DNA of 11,083 nucleotides. It comes from Desulfobacteraceae bacterium. GTDB taxonomy: Bacteria; Desulfobacterota; Desulfobacteria; Desulfobacterales; SURF-15. Below the pieces are notes generated by a model, which worked only from the letters and a program-made list of their open reading frames with translations, made no database searches and was not told the DNA's origin. A program made the translations under genes and the position numbers. The stretch covers positions 1 to 11,083 of the forward strand of contig QZKK01000197.1 in NCBI GenBank assembly GCA_003599475.1. The letters run 5' to 3'. This document shows, in pieces, positions 1 to 7,053 of this stretch. How positions within the stretch are numbered: position 1 is the first letter of the stretch; the number at the start of each line of letters is the position of its first letter.

Positions 1-512
1 GCCAGCGAATCGCGATTGCAAGGGCATTGATTCTCCGGCCCCGCCTGATCATCGCCGACGAATCGGTGTCCGCACTGGATGCCTCCATCCAGGCGCAAGT
101 CCTCCAGCTCTTTAAAAAACTTCAGTCCGATTTCGATCTGACCTATCTTTTCATCACCCACGATCTGGCCGTCGTTCGCTACATCACCGACCGGGTGATG
201 GTGATGTATCTCGGAAGGATCGTGGAGACGGCCTCCACGGCAGATCTTTTCCGAAAACCGAAGCACCCCTATACCGAGGCATTGCTCTCGGCAATCCCCA
301 TACCGGACCCGGCATTTCGCAAGAAACGCATCCGGCTGCCGGGGGATGTCCCCAGTCCGATCCACCCCCCGCCGGGCTGCCGCTTCCACCCTCGCTGTCG
401 CTACGCGCAGGCGGTTTGTGAAACCAATGATCCTGAGAACCGGCATCCGGAGCCGGGAAGATGGGCTGCCTGTCATTTTGCAGAGAAGCTCGATCTGTTT
501 TCTCTCGTTTAG
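1..512 (+). CDS. ABC transporter ATP-binding protein, oligopeptide/dipeptide (OppF/DppF) type, 5'-truncated by window edge
   Basis: This is the C-terminal part of the ATPase that powers uptake through an Opp/Dpp-type importer (peptides, nickel or opines in this family). The reading frame is open from the window edge (first full codon at base 3), so the gene begins outside. What remains starts inside the ABC signature (QRIAIARAL), followed by Walker B (LIIADE), the D-loop (SALDAS) and the switch histidine (FITHD). After that comes the oligo_HPY extension: [17 protein letters not shown] and the cysteine-rich [15 protein letters not shown], typical of OppD/OppF-like subunits. The Walker A half is missing only because of the window boundary. 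It probably closes a transporter operon. A T/C-rich stretch and a new promoter candidate separate it from the regulator downstream. The substrate is not readable; proximity to an opine/amine-oxidase-like operon makes an amino-acid derivative or peptide plausible. Confidence 0.93.
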   Translation, partial: QRIAIARALILRPRLIIADESVSALDASIQAQVLQLFKKLQSDFDLTYLFITHDLAVVRYITDRVMVMYLGRIVETASTADLFRKPKHPYTEALLSAIPIPDPAFRKKRIRLPGDVPSPIHPPPGCRFHPRCRYAQAVCETNDPENRHPEPGRWAACHFAEKLDLFSLV

Positions 513-550
513 AAGGCCTTTCTCGTTTCTCTATTTTTTCTCTTTTTTGG
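494..550 (+). other. Pyrimidine-rich stretch at the end of the ABC gene
   Basis: From the last codons of the ATPase to the operator, the plus strand is largely T and C, with runs of six T at 532-537 and 543-548. The only symmetry is a loopless AAGGCCTT palindrome just after the stop codon, so no standard intrinsic terminator is visible. The tract may help end transcription of the transporter operon, but this is a guess from composition. Confidence 0.3.
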
Positions 551-560
551 TTGAACCATT
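546..560 (+). promoter_or_regulatory. Candidate operator for the FadR-type regulator (TGGT-N3-ACCA palindrome)
   Basis: The sequence TTTGGTTGAACCATT contains a perfect inverted repeat TGGT-TGA-ACCA with A/T flanks. FCD-domain GntR regulators such as PdhR and LldR bind sites of the form TGGTNNNACCA, so this fits a binding site for the regulator encoded just downstream. It overlaps the -35 element of the candidate promoter, a position suited to repression and self-control. A second, looser symmetry (ACCATT at 555-560 with AATGGT at 570-575) extends across the promoter spacer. The match is seen directly; the binding is inferred. Confidence 0.6.
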
Positions 561-580
561 GTTAACTTAAATGGTATGTT
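551..580 (+). promoter_or_regulatory. Candidate sigma-70 promoter for the regulator/dehydrogenase operon
   Basis: TTGAAC (551-556) and TATGTT (575-580), 18 nt apart, each match 4 of 6 positions of the -35 and -10 consensus. Transcription would start near 587, leaving a leader of roughly 90 nt before the preferred ATG at 675. The -10 element covers the upstream in-frame ATG at 576, which argues against that codon being the real start. The operator palindrome overlaps the -35 box. Confidence 0.35.
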
Positions 581-674
581 CAGGCGCCTGATCCGGTGTA
601 GGAGGTTCTATCAACGACTTTTTACGGTTGACGCCGTTTATATCGATACAATGGTTAGACCTTTGGAGACTCCG

Positions 675-1403
675 ATGTTTCGAGAAGCGAGGCAAGGAAA
701 GATCTTTCAGGATGTCGTTGATCAGGTCCAGGAAGCCATTTTGCAGGGAAAGCTCCAGACAGGAAACAAACTTCCGCCGGAGCGGCAGTTGCAGGAGATC
801 TTCAAGGCGAGCCGGGGGACGATTCGCGAGGCCCTGAGGGTCCTTGAGCAAAAGGGGTTGATCACCATCAAGACCGGGGTCAGCGGCGGGTCCTTCGTAA
901 AAATCGTGAGCACGCGGCAGATGAGCGAGAGTCTGGACCTGCTGATCCGGTTTCAAAGGGTCTCCCTGAGAGACCTGGCGGAGTTCAGGGAAGGGGTGGA
1001 AGGGATCGTGGCTGCGCTCGCCGTGGAAAGGGCAACCGATGAGGACATCCGGCACCTGAAAGATATCCTGGAAGAGGCCGGGCGGCACCTGGAATCGGGA
1101 ACTTCCGGATGGGACGATTTCATCCGCGCGGACAACCGGTTTCATCTGGCGTTATCCGATGTGGCCCGCAATCCCGTTTACAAATCCGTCATTCGGACGA
1201 TCTATGATCACATTTACCGGTATTTCGATCGGTTCCTCCCCCGAGAAGAGACCCTGCTGCGGGAAGACTACCGGGACTTGTGCGAAATCTTCGATGCGGT
1301 TGAAAGAAGACAGTCCTCCCGGGCCCACATGCTGGTTCAAAATCATGTGTATCGCTTCAATCGGATCATGGAAAACAAAGAGCGAAAGCAGAGTGTGTCG
1401 TGA
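675..1403 (+). CDS. GntR-family transcriptional regulator, FadR subfamily (FCD domain)
   Basis: A 242-residue repressor or activator, probably sensing a carboxylate or amino-acid-like ligand and controlling the operon it heads. Residues about 6-75 form the GntR winged helix-turn-helix (NKLPPERQLQEIF, SRGTIREALRVLEQKGLI). Residues about 95-230 form the all-helical FCD ligand domain, with DNRFH (D153, H157) and a late histidine H224. Family members normally place another metal-binding histidine 22 residues before the last one; here that position is L202, so metal binding may be weakened or lost. I chose ATG 675 because GGAG lies 6 nt upstream and the protein then begins right before the DNA-binding domain. 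ATGs at 576 and 651 are in frame but lack a ribosome site, and 576 sits in the candidate -10 box. The stop codon overlaps the next gene start (TGATG), implying translational coupling. Confidence 0.92.
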   Translation: MFREARQGKIFQDVVDQVQEAILQGKLQTGNKLPPERQLQEIFKASRGTIREALRVLEQKGLITIKTGVSGGSFVKIVSTRQMSESLDLLIRFQRVSLRDLAEFREGVEGIVAALAVERATDEDIRHLKDILEEAGRHLESGTSGWDDFIRADNRFHLALSDVARNPVYKSVIRTIYDHIYRYFDRFLPREETLLREDYRDLCEIFDAVERRQSSRAHMLVQNHVYRFNRIMENKERKQSVS

Positions 1404-3517
1404 TGCCTGAGCAGCGAATTCATGAACATCCCATCCTGTCCGTTCCCAAGCGTCAAGCCACCGGTTTTTCCTGGAACGGGCAGAACATGACGGCCTGCGA
1501 AGGGGAGACGATCTCTTCGGCTCTCTTTGCAAACGGCGTTCATCTCTTCGGGCATCACGCGAAAGATCGGGCGCCGCAGGGCATTTTCTGTGCTAACGGA
1601 CAATGCAGCCAGTGTACGGTGATCGCCGACGGAATTCCCGTCAAGGCCTGCATGACAAAGATTCAGGATGGCATGGTCGTTGAAAGCAGCGAGGGGTTGC
1701 CCGAATTGCCGCAGGCGGCGAAACCCTTTCGGTTTCACAGCGAAAGGAGGGTCGAAACCGATGTGCTCATCATCGGCGGGGGGCCGGCCGGCCTTTCTGC
1801 GGCCGTTCAGCTTGGTCAACGGGGGATCCGGACGCTGATCGTAGATGACAAAGATCGATTGGGGGGAAAGCTGGTTCTTCAAACCCATAAATTTTTCGGA
1901 TCCATCGATGATTGTCATGCGGGAGCAAGAGGCATCGATATCGCCGCCATGCTCGAAGAAGAGGTGAGGGGTCAAAAATCGGTGAAGGTCTGGCTGAACA
2001 GTACGGTCCTGTATGTCTTTAGCGACAAGAAAGTGGGTGTCGTCAAGGACGGCAGGCAGTACAGAATCGTCCAGCCCGGGGTTCTCCTCAATGCGGCGGG
2101 CGCAAGGGAGCGGTCCCTGGTTTTCCCCGGAAATACTCTGCCCGGAGTTTACGGGGCAGGCGCTTTTCAAACGCTGGTCAACCGGGATCTGGTAAGGCCG
2201 TCGAGGCGGCTTTTCGTCGTGGGCGGCGGGAATGTGGGGCTCATCGCCGCCTATCATGCCCTGCAGGCCGGCATCGACGTGGTCGGACTGGTCGAAGCCA
2301 TGGACAGAGTCGGCGGGTATCAGGTGCATGCAAACAAAATCAAGCGGTTGGGGATCCCCCTCCATACGCGGCATACGGTGCTCTCGGCCGACGGCGAAGA
2401 CCACATCGAATCGGTAACGATCGGAAAAATCGACGATTCCTTTCGACCCATCGCTGGAACGGAAAAGACTTTTGAATGCGACACCCTGCTGATCGCTGTC
2501 GGTCTCAGCCCGGTAGACGAATTTTTCAAGGAGGCCAAAGAAGCCGGTATGAAGGCTTTTGCCGCAGGGGATGCCCGGGAGATTGCAGAGGCTTCATCGG
2601 CCATGTTCAGCGGCCGGATCGCCGGTTTGGAGATTGCCAGGGAGCTGGGGCGAGAAGACCGTCCCATTCCCGGAGCGTGGTATGAAAAAGCCGCGATCCT
2701 GAAAAGCCGTCCCGGCCTCGTGGAGTCCCCGCCCGAGGACACGCGGCCGGAAACCGGGATCATGCCTATTTTCCACTGCCAACAGAAGATCCCGTGCAAT
2801 CCCTGCGTCTCCGTCTGCAAAAATGGCGTAATAGAGATTCCGGGAGACGGCCTGACGGAGAAACCGGGGGTAACCGGTAAGGCCTGCATCGGATGCAACC
2901 GGTGCGTTTTCATCTGCCCCGGCCTTGCCATCTCGCTTGTGGATTACCGGGAGGACCCGGAAAATCCGGTCGTTTCTCTCGCCTACGAGGTCCACAATCA
3001 CGCTTATCGGAAGGGAGACGAAGTCCTCCTGACCGATGCCGAGGGGCGCCCCATCCAGAAGGCTGCGGTGCTCGGCACGGTGATGAACAAAGCCTCCGGG
3101 AAAACGCAACTGGTCAGAGTCCGTATCGGAAGGGAAGCGGCGAGGCGGATGGCCGGATTCCGGATACAGGCCGATCGGGTAAGCCTGCCCGAGCCCGGGC
3201 CTGCGCCCGAGCCTGCGCCCGAGCCTACGATGGATCGACTGCCCGGGGAGGCCATCGTCTGCCGCTGCGAACGGGTCACAGCCGGGCAGATACGGAAGTG
3301 GATCCGGCAAGGCATCAGGGATTTAAACCAGCTCAAGGCCGCCACCCGGGCGGGCATGGGCGCCTGCGGGGGGAAAACCTGTGAAACCCTGATCCTGCAG
3401 CTCTATAGGGAGGAAGGGATTCCACTTAAAGAGGTTACCTTGACCACCCGGCGTCCGCTTTTCATGGAAGCGCCCCTGCGGGTTTTTGCCGGCGTCAAGG
3501 ATGGGGGATTCCCGTGA
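1403..3517 (+). CDS. Fused Fe-S/FAD oxidoreductase, alpha subunit of a sarcosine/opine/HCN-synthase-type dehydrogenase
   Basis: A 704-residue multidomain electron-transfer flavoprotein, probably cytoplasmic and partner of the DAO protein that follows. Domains in order: an HcnA/OoxC-like [2Fe-2S] domain (C63, C68, C71, C83); an HcnB/OoxA/SoxA-like FAD/NAD module with GGGPAG at 125-130, a second dinucleotide fold GGGNVG at 274-279 and an AGD motif at 388-390; a ferredoxin-like segment with C459, C465, C468, C472 and canonical C495, C498, C501, C505-P; a Pro/Glu-rich linker at 594-610; and a BFD-like [2Fe-2S] domain (C620, C622, C655, C660; CXC...CX4C). In HcnABC and opine oxidase the first two parts are separate proteins; here they are fused and a ferredoxin is added, suggesting electron delivery to anaerobic acceptors. 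ATG 1403 overlaps the regulator stop; GTG 1400 is an alternative start. The substrate is unknown. Confidence 0.9.
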   Translation: MPEQRIHEHPILSVPKRQATGFSWNGQNMTACEGETISSALFANGVHLFGHHAKDRAPQGIFCANGQCSQCTVIADGIPVKACMTKIQDGMVVESSEGLPELPQAAKPFRFHSERRVETDVLIIGGGPAGLSAAVQLGQRGIRTLIVDDKDRLGGKLVLQTHKFFGSIDDCHAGARGIDIAAMLEEEVRGQKSVKVWLNSTVLYVFSDKKVGVVKDGRQYRIVQPGVLLNAAGARERSLVFPGNTLPGVYGAGAFQTLVNRDLVRPSRRLFVVGGGNVGLIAAYHALQAGIDVVGLVEAMDRVGGYQVHANKIKRLGIPLHTRHTVLSADGEDHIESVTIGKIDDSFRPIAGTEKTFECDTLLIAVGLSPVDEFFKEAKEAGMKAFAAGDAREIAEASSAMFSGRIAGLEIARELGREDRPIPGAWYEKAAILKSRPGLVESPPEDTRPETGIMPIFHCQQKIPCNPCVSVCKNGVIEIPGDGLTEKPGVTGKACIGCNRCVFICPGLAISLVDYREDPENPVVSLAYEVHNHAYRKGDEVLLTDAEGRPIQKAAVLGTVMNKASGKTQLVRVRIGREAARRMAGFRIQADRVSLPEPGPAPEPAPEPTMDRLPGEAIVCRCERVTAGQIRKWIRQGIRDLNQLKAATRAGMGACGGKTCETLILQLYREEGIPLKEVTLTTRRPLFMEAPLRVFAGVKDGGFP
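3200..3223 (+). repeat. 12-bp tandem repeat inside the alpha-subunit gene (Pro/Glu linker)
   Basis: CCTGCGCCCGAG occurs twice in direct succession, and a diverged unit precedes it from about 3188. It encodes the PAPE units of a flexible linker between the ferredoxin-like segment and the BFD-like domain. In-frame slippage could change the linker length without breaking the gene. Confidence 0.8.
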
Positions 3518-4668
3518 AAAAGACCTATGATCTGATCATCATCGGCAGCGGATCGATCGGCGTCCCGACGGCCTATTCTTCGGCCGGTGAGAAGCAGTCG
3601 GTACTGGTGCTCGATTCGCTCCCGTCTCCCGGGCAGGGGCAGGACAAAAAGGCAATCGGCGGCATCCGGGCCACCCACTCGGATAAGGGAAAAATTCTCG
3701 TTTCCCGGAGGAGCATCGAGATTTTCTCCCGGTGGGAGGAGGAGACCGGAGACGATATCCGGTGGAAAAGAAACGGGTACAGCTTTCCGGCGTATACGAG
3801 AAAGGATGAAAGGCTTCTCAAGGCGCTGATGATCGTTCAACGGGACTTCGGGTTGAACATCCGGTGGGTTTCACCGGGGGAGTACCGGGAAGTAAATCCC
3901 GGCATCGAAATGGAGGGCCTGCGCGGCAGTACCTATTCCCCGGAGGACGGATCCGCATCGCCGCTTCTCTTCATCCATTCCTGCTGCCAGCGGGCTCTTG
4001 AGCGCGGAGCGGTCTTCAGGTTCCATGAACCGGTGATCGGATTTGAAATCAGGCATCGGCGCGTTACCGGGGTGAAAACGACAAAAGGGCTCTATCGATC
4101 CGCCCGGGTCTTAAACGCAGCCGGGGCCTATGCAAGGGGAATTTCGCAGATGGCGGGGATCGACATCCCGGTGGACCCGGACTGCCATGAAGCCGGGATC
4201 ACCGAGCCGATCAAATCCTGCATGGGGCCGATGGTGGTGGATATGCGAAAGGCGCCGGGTTCCAAAAATTTTTACTTTTACCAGAATACGGAGGGGCAGG
4301 TGATCTTTTGTCTGACCCCGGATCCTCCCGTCTGGGGAACGGATTCCCGCGCGACCGCTGGATTTTTGCCCATGGCCGCTAGAAGAATGATCAAAATCAT
4401 GCCGATGCTGGTCAACATCAAGGTCCGGCGAACATGGAGGGGACTCTATCCCATGAGCCCGGACGGGTTTCCGTTGGTGGGCAAAGCAGAGGAATTGGAA
4501 AACTTTTATCAGGCCGTTGGCATGTGCGGCCAGGGGTTCATGCTGGGCCCGGGCATGGGTGAGCTGATCACCCGGATGCTCACCGGGAAATATCTGGAGG
4601 AAGACCATGAGGTATTGAAAAGCTTTGATCCGTACCGCGATTTTACATGCGAAGAGGTCTGCAAGTAA
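3514..4668 (+). CDS. FAD-dependent amine/amino-acid dehydrogenase, DAO family (SoxB/HcnC/OoxB-like beta subunit)
   Basis: This 384-residue flavoprotein is the likely catalytic subunit, oxidising a C-N bond in an amino acid, N-methyl amino acid, opine or imino acid. The N-terminus carries the FAD-binding GSGSIG (residues 11-16). GGIRATHSD from residue 49 resembles the GGIR segment of sarcosine oxidase beta and HcnC proteins. LNAAGAYA marks the second part of the FAD fold. The C-terminal RRTWRGLYPMSPDGFPLVG and GMCGQGFMLGPGMGE segments are typical of the family. The length suits this family. Its GTG start overlaps the alpha-subunit stop (GTGA) with a GGGGGA ribosome site upstream, so the two are translationally coupled and presumably form one complex. 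Known relatives with this pairing include HCN synthase, octopine/nopaline oxidase, D-hydroxyproline dehydrogenase and archaeal proline dehydrogenases; sequence alone does not choose among them. Confidence 0.92.
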   Translation: MKKTYDLIIIGSGSIGVPTAYSSAGEKQSVLVLDSLPSPGQGQDKKAIGGIRATHSDKGKILVSRRSIEIFSRWEEETGDDIRWKRNGYSFPAYTRKDERLLKALMIVQRDFGLNIRWVSPGEYREVNPGIEMEGLRGSTYSPEDGSASPLLFIHSCCQRALERGAVFRFHEPVIGFEIRHRRVTGVKTTKGLYRSARVLNAAGAYARGISQMAGIDIPVDPDCHEAGITEPIKSCMGPMVVDMRKAPGSKNFYFYQNTEGQVIFCLTPDPPVWGTDSRATAGFLPMAARRMIKIMPMLVNIKVRRTWRGLYPMSPDGFPLVGKAEELENFYQAVGMCGQGFMLGPGMGELITRMLTGKYLEEDHEVLKSFDPYRDFTCEEVCK

Positions 4669-4679
4669 GGGCGTTTCGA

Positions 4680-4706
4680 ACCACGAAAAACACGAAAGAC
4701 ACGAAA
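4680..4706 (+). repeat. 9-nt tandem repeat, left element (ACCACGAAA / AACACGAAA / GACACGAAA)
   Basis: Three consecutive 9-nt units sharing the core ACGAAA begin 11 nt after the dehydrogenase stop codon. They resemble one arm of the hairpin at 4782-4860, with ACGAAA in place of ACGGAA. No matching right arm is visible (the region near 4751-4760 is at best a decayed one), so this looks like a half or degraded copy. Confidence 0.8.
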
Positions 4707-4781
4707 AGGATCGCGCGTTGTTTTCAGGCATTCGTTCTTGTATATGGTAATTTGTGGTTTGACTGGATCGAATTTTATTTT

Positions 4782-4860
4782 ACCACGGAAGGCACGGAAA
4801 ACACGGAATGTGACGCACCCTTTTGCGTATTTTTTCCGTGTGTTCCGTGTGTTCCGTGGT
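4782..4860 (+). repeat. Long imperfect hairpin made of three 9-nt units per arm
   Basis: The left arm (4782-4808) reads ACCACGGAA, GGCACGGAA, AACACGGAA. The right arm (4834-4860) reads TTCCGTGTG, TTCCGTGTG, TTCCGTGGT. The arms pair over 27 positions with about three mismatches. The 25-nt loop itself holds a 5-bp hairpin (ACGCA at 4813-4817 with TGCGT at 4824-4828). The element lies between the dehydrogenase and AOR genes. It could act as a transcription attenuator or mRNA stabiliser, or simply be a dispersed repeat. There is no T-run after the stem, so it is not a textbook terminator. Confidence 0.85.
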
Positions 4861-4911
4861 TGAATCCTTTGCTTGAATCCCGGGGCTACCTGAAACATAG
4901 GGGGAGGAGTT

Positions 4912-7053
4912 ATGGCTGATTTTAAGATGAGAGAAATAAAGAAACTGGAATACGAGCGGCCGCAGATCGAAAAAGGGTATGCCAATCAGACCCTGTACGT
5001 AAATCTTTCCACCTCCGAGATCGCTTCGAAGCCGGTCACCGATCGGATGAAGACGGTGTTCATCGGGGGAAAGGGGTTTGATCTTTGGCTGCTCTGGAAT
5101 GCGGTCAAGGGGAGTACCCGCTGGGATGATCCTGAAAATGAAATCTGCATCGGCTCAGGACCCATGGGAGGAACCCCCGTCTATCCCGGATCGGGAAAAA
5201 GCATCGTAACCTCCATTTCTCCCACAACCGGATCGGTCATGGATTCCAACGTGGGTGGCTATTTCGGTCCTTACCTGAAGTTTTCAGGGTTCGATGCGTT
5301 GGAAATCCAGGGTAAAAGCGCGGGGGATGCCGTGGTTTTCATCGACGGCACCCGTGGGTGCATTCAGATCTTTGAAAGCTCGGGATTGCCCGAGGAGGCT
5401 TATGAACTCTCCGCCGTGCTGACCGAACATTTCTGCGAAGGAAAGCCCAGGAGCGTTTCGGTGGTTTCCACCGGTCCGGGTGCCGGGAACACCCTGATCG
5501 GATGCCTGAATTTCTCCTGGTACGATTCCAAGAGGAAGAAGGTCCGGTACAAACAGGCCGGCCGCGGCGGACTCGGGACCGTGTTCGCGGACAAAGGAAT
5601 CAAGGCTGTTGCGGTACGCTGGGAATCGGTGACTCTGGATCTCAACAATCCCTCGGACAGAGAGGCCTTGAAAGAGGTTGCCAAGAATCATTCTCAGGAG
5701 ATCGTGAAACTGGATCCCATGCAAAACGAGATGTCCCGGGTGGGAACCACGCATATCGTGACCATCATGAACGATTATGACTGCCTGCCCACAAACAACT
5801 TCCGGTATGGTTCACACCCGGAGGCCGGCAACCTGGGCCAGGAGGTCTACAGGAGGCTCTTCGACAAGGGTTACGACGGGTGCTGGTTCGGCTGCACAGT
5901 CGCCTGCTCTCACGGGATCAAGGACTTTGTGCCGCTGACCGGAAGCTACGCCGGGCAAAAGGTTTTTGTGGACGGTCCGGAATATGAAACCATCGCCGGG
6001 TGCGGATCCAACCTGGGCATTTTCGATCCCCACACCGTGGCCGAGATCAATTTCTACTGCGATACCTACGGTCTGGATACCATTTCCGTCGGTACAGGCC
6101 TGGCCTTTGTCATGGAGTGCTATGAAAGCGGACTGATCGATAAAAGCCAAACCGGGGGGCTGGAATTGACCTTCGGGAACCGTTTCGCCGCCCTGGAACT
6201 GCTCCATCAGATGGCCGGGGGCAAGGGCTTCGGAAAGATCGCCGGCCAGGGGATTCGCAGGATGAAAGAGATCTTCGCGCGGGAATTCAACGCGGATCCG
6301 AAACTGCTGCAGGACATCGGCATGGAAGCCAAAGGGCTCGAATTCTCCGAATACGTGACCAAGGAGTCCCTGGCCCAGCAGGGAGGGTACGGTCTGGCTC
6401 TCAAGGGCGCGCAGCACGATGAAGCCTGGCTCATTTTTATGGACATGGTTCATAACCTGTTGCCCACCTTCGAGCAGAAAGCCGAGGCTCTTCACTGGTT
6501 TCCCTGCTTCCGCACCTGGTTCGGCCTGTGCGGCCTCTGCAAGCTCCCCTGGAACGACATCGTGCCGGAAGACAACAAGGATTCGGAGGAGCCCGCAAAG
6601 GTCATGAAGCACGTTCGATGGTATGCGGAGTATTTCAGTGCGGTAACCGGCCGCAGGGTGGGGCCCGACGATCTGATCACGATGAGCGAAGCGGTGTACA
6701 ACTTCCAGCGCATCTTCAACCTGAAGATGGGTTTCGGGCGCCGTGCCCAAGACGACATCCCTTACCGGGCCATGGGACCGGTGACCGCGGAAGAGTACCG
6801 GTCCCGGCAGGAGCGCTACGACAAACAGCTCTCTGAAAAACACGGGGAAACAATCGCCGGCAGGTCTGCGGAAGAAAAGGTGGCACTCTTGCGAAAATAC
6901 CGCGAGGAGATGTATGAAAAGCTCAAGGATGCCGTCTATGAAAGACGGGGCTGGACCCCTGACGGCATCCCGACGCCGGCGACCGCGAAACGGCTGCGCA
7001 TCGATTTTCCCGATGTTCTTGCGCTGCTCAGGGAAAACGGGGTGGATGCATGA
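4912..7053 (+). CDS. Aldehyde ferredoxin oxidoreductase (AOR) family protein, tungsten/molybdenum bis-pterin enzyme
   Basis: Predicted to oxidise an aldehyde to a carboxylic acid with ferredoxin as acceptor, in the cytoplasm. The N-terminal AOR domain is clear: GGKGF at 52-56, SGPMGGT at 82-88, and DSNVGGYFGPYLKFSGFDALEIQG around 111-134, the pterin-contacting part. The [4Fe-4S] ligands are probably C324, C328, C332 plus C540 or C543 (in GLCGLCKLPW). The first three follow CX3CX3C rather than the CX2CX3C of Pyrococcus AOR, placing it in a divergent branch. At 713 residues it is about 100 longer than archaeal AOR, mostly in a charged C-terminal segment. A strong GGGGAGGAG ribosome site directly precedes ATG 4912. 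The stop overlaps the start of the MoaD-like gene. It is separated from the dehydrogenase by 243 nt with a hairpin, so co-transcription is uncertain. BamB-like or unknown-function AOR paralogues are alternatives. Confidence 0.92.
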   Translation: MADFKMREIKKLEYERPQIEKGYANQTLYVNLSTSEIASKPVTDRMKTVFIGGKGFDLWLLWNAVKGSTRWDDPENEICIGSGPMGGTPVYPGSGKSIVTSISPTTGSVMDSNVGGYFGPYLKFSGFDALEIQGKSAGDAVVFIDGTRGCIQIFESSGLPEEAYELSAVLTEHFCEGKPRSVSVVSTGPGAGNTLIGCLNFSWYDSKRKKVRYKQAGRGGLGTVFADKGIKAVAVRWESVTLDLNNPSDREALKEVAKNHSQEIVKLDPMQNEMSRVGTTHIVTIMNDYDCLPTNNFRYGSHPEAGNLGQEVYRRLFDKGYDGCWFGCTVACSHGIKDFVPLTGSYAGQKVFVDGPEYETIAGCGSNLGIFDPHTVAEINFYCDTYGLDTISVGTGLAFVMECYESGLIDKSQTGGLELTFGNRFAALELLHQMAGGKGFGKIAGQGIRRMKEIFAREFNADPKLLQDIGMEAKGLEFSEYVTKESLAQQGGYGLALKGAQHDEAWLIFMDMVHNLLPTFEQKAEALHWFPCFRTWFGLCGLCKLPWNDIVPEDNKDSEEPAKVMKHVRWYAEYFSAVTGRRVGPDDLITMSEAVYNFQRIFNLKMGFGRRAQDDIPYRAMGPVTAEEYRSRQERYDKQLSEKHGETIAGRSAEEKVALLRKYREEMYEKLKDAVYERRGWTPDGIPTPATAKRLRIDFPDVLALLRENGVDA

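Noticed and set aside
576..674. N-terminal extension of the GntR regulator from ATG 576 or 651
   Set aside because: Neither codon has a ribosome site, 576 falls in the candidate -10 box, and the extra residues do not resemble the family; ATG 675 has GGAG at good spacing.
1343..2404. Minus-strand ORF of 353 residues opposite the alpha-subunit gene
   Set aside because: It is antisense to a clear multidomain gene, shows no recognisable motifs, and reflects GC-rich codon structure.
4857..4867. Second FadR-type operator (TGGTTGAATCC) upstream of AOR
   Set aside because: Only the left half fits the palindrome and the bases belong to the end of the hairpin repeat arm, so the resemblance is probably chance.
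4509..4985. Minus-strand ORF of 158 residues and plus-strand ORF 4647-4919 over the dehydrogenase-AOR gap
   Set aside because: Their translations are low-complexity (NTRNTRK, FRVFRVFRG) and come directly from the 9-nt repeats; no family signal or ribosome site.
5812..6843. Minus-strand ORF of 343 residues opposite AOR
   Set aside because: Antisense shadow of a well-supported AOR gene; no motif content.
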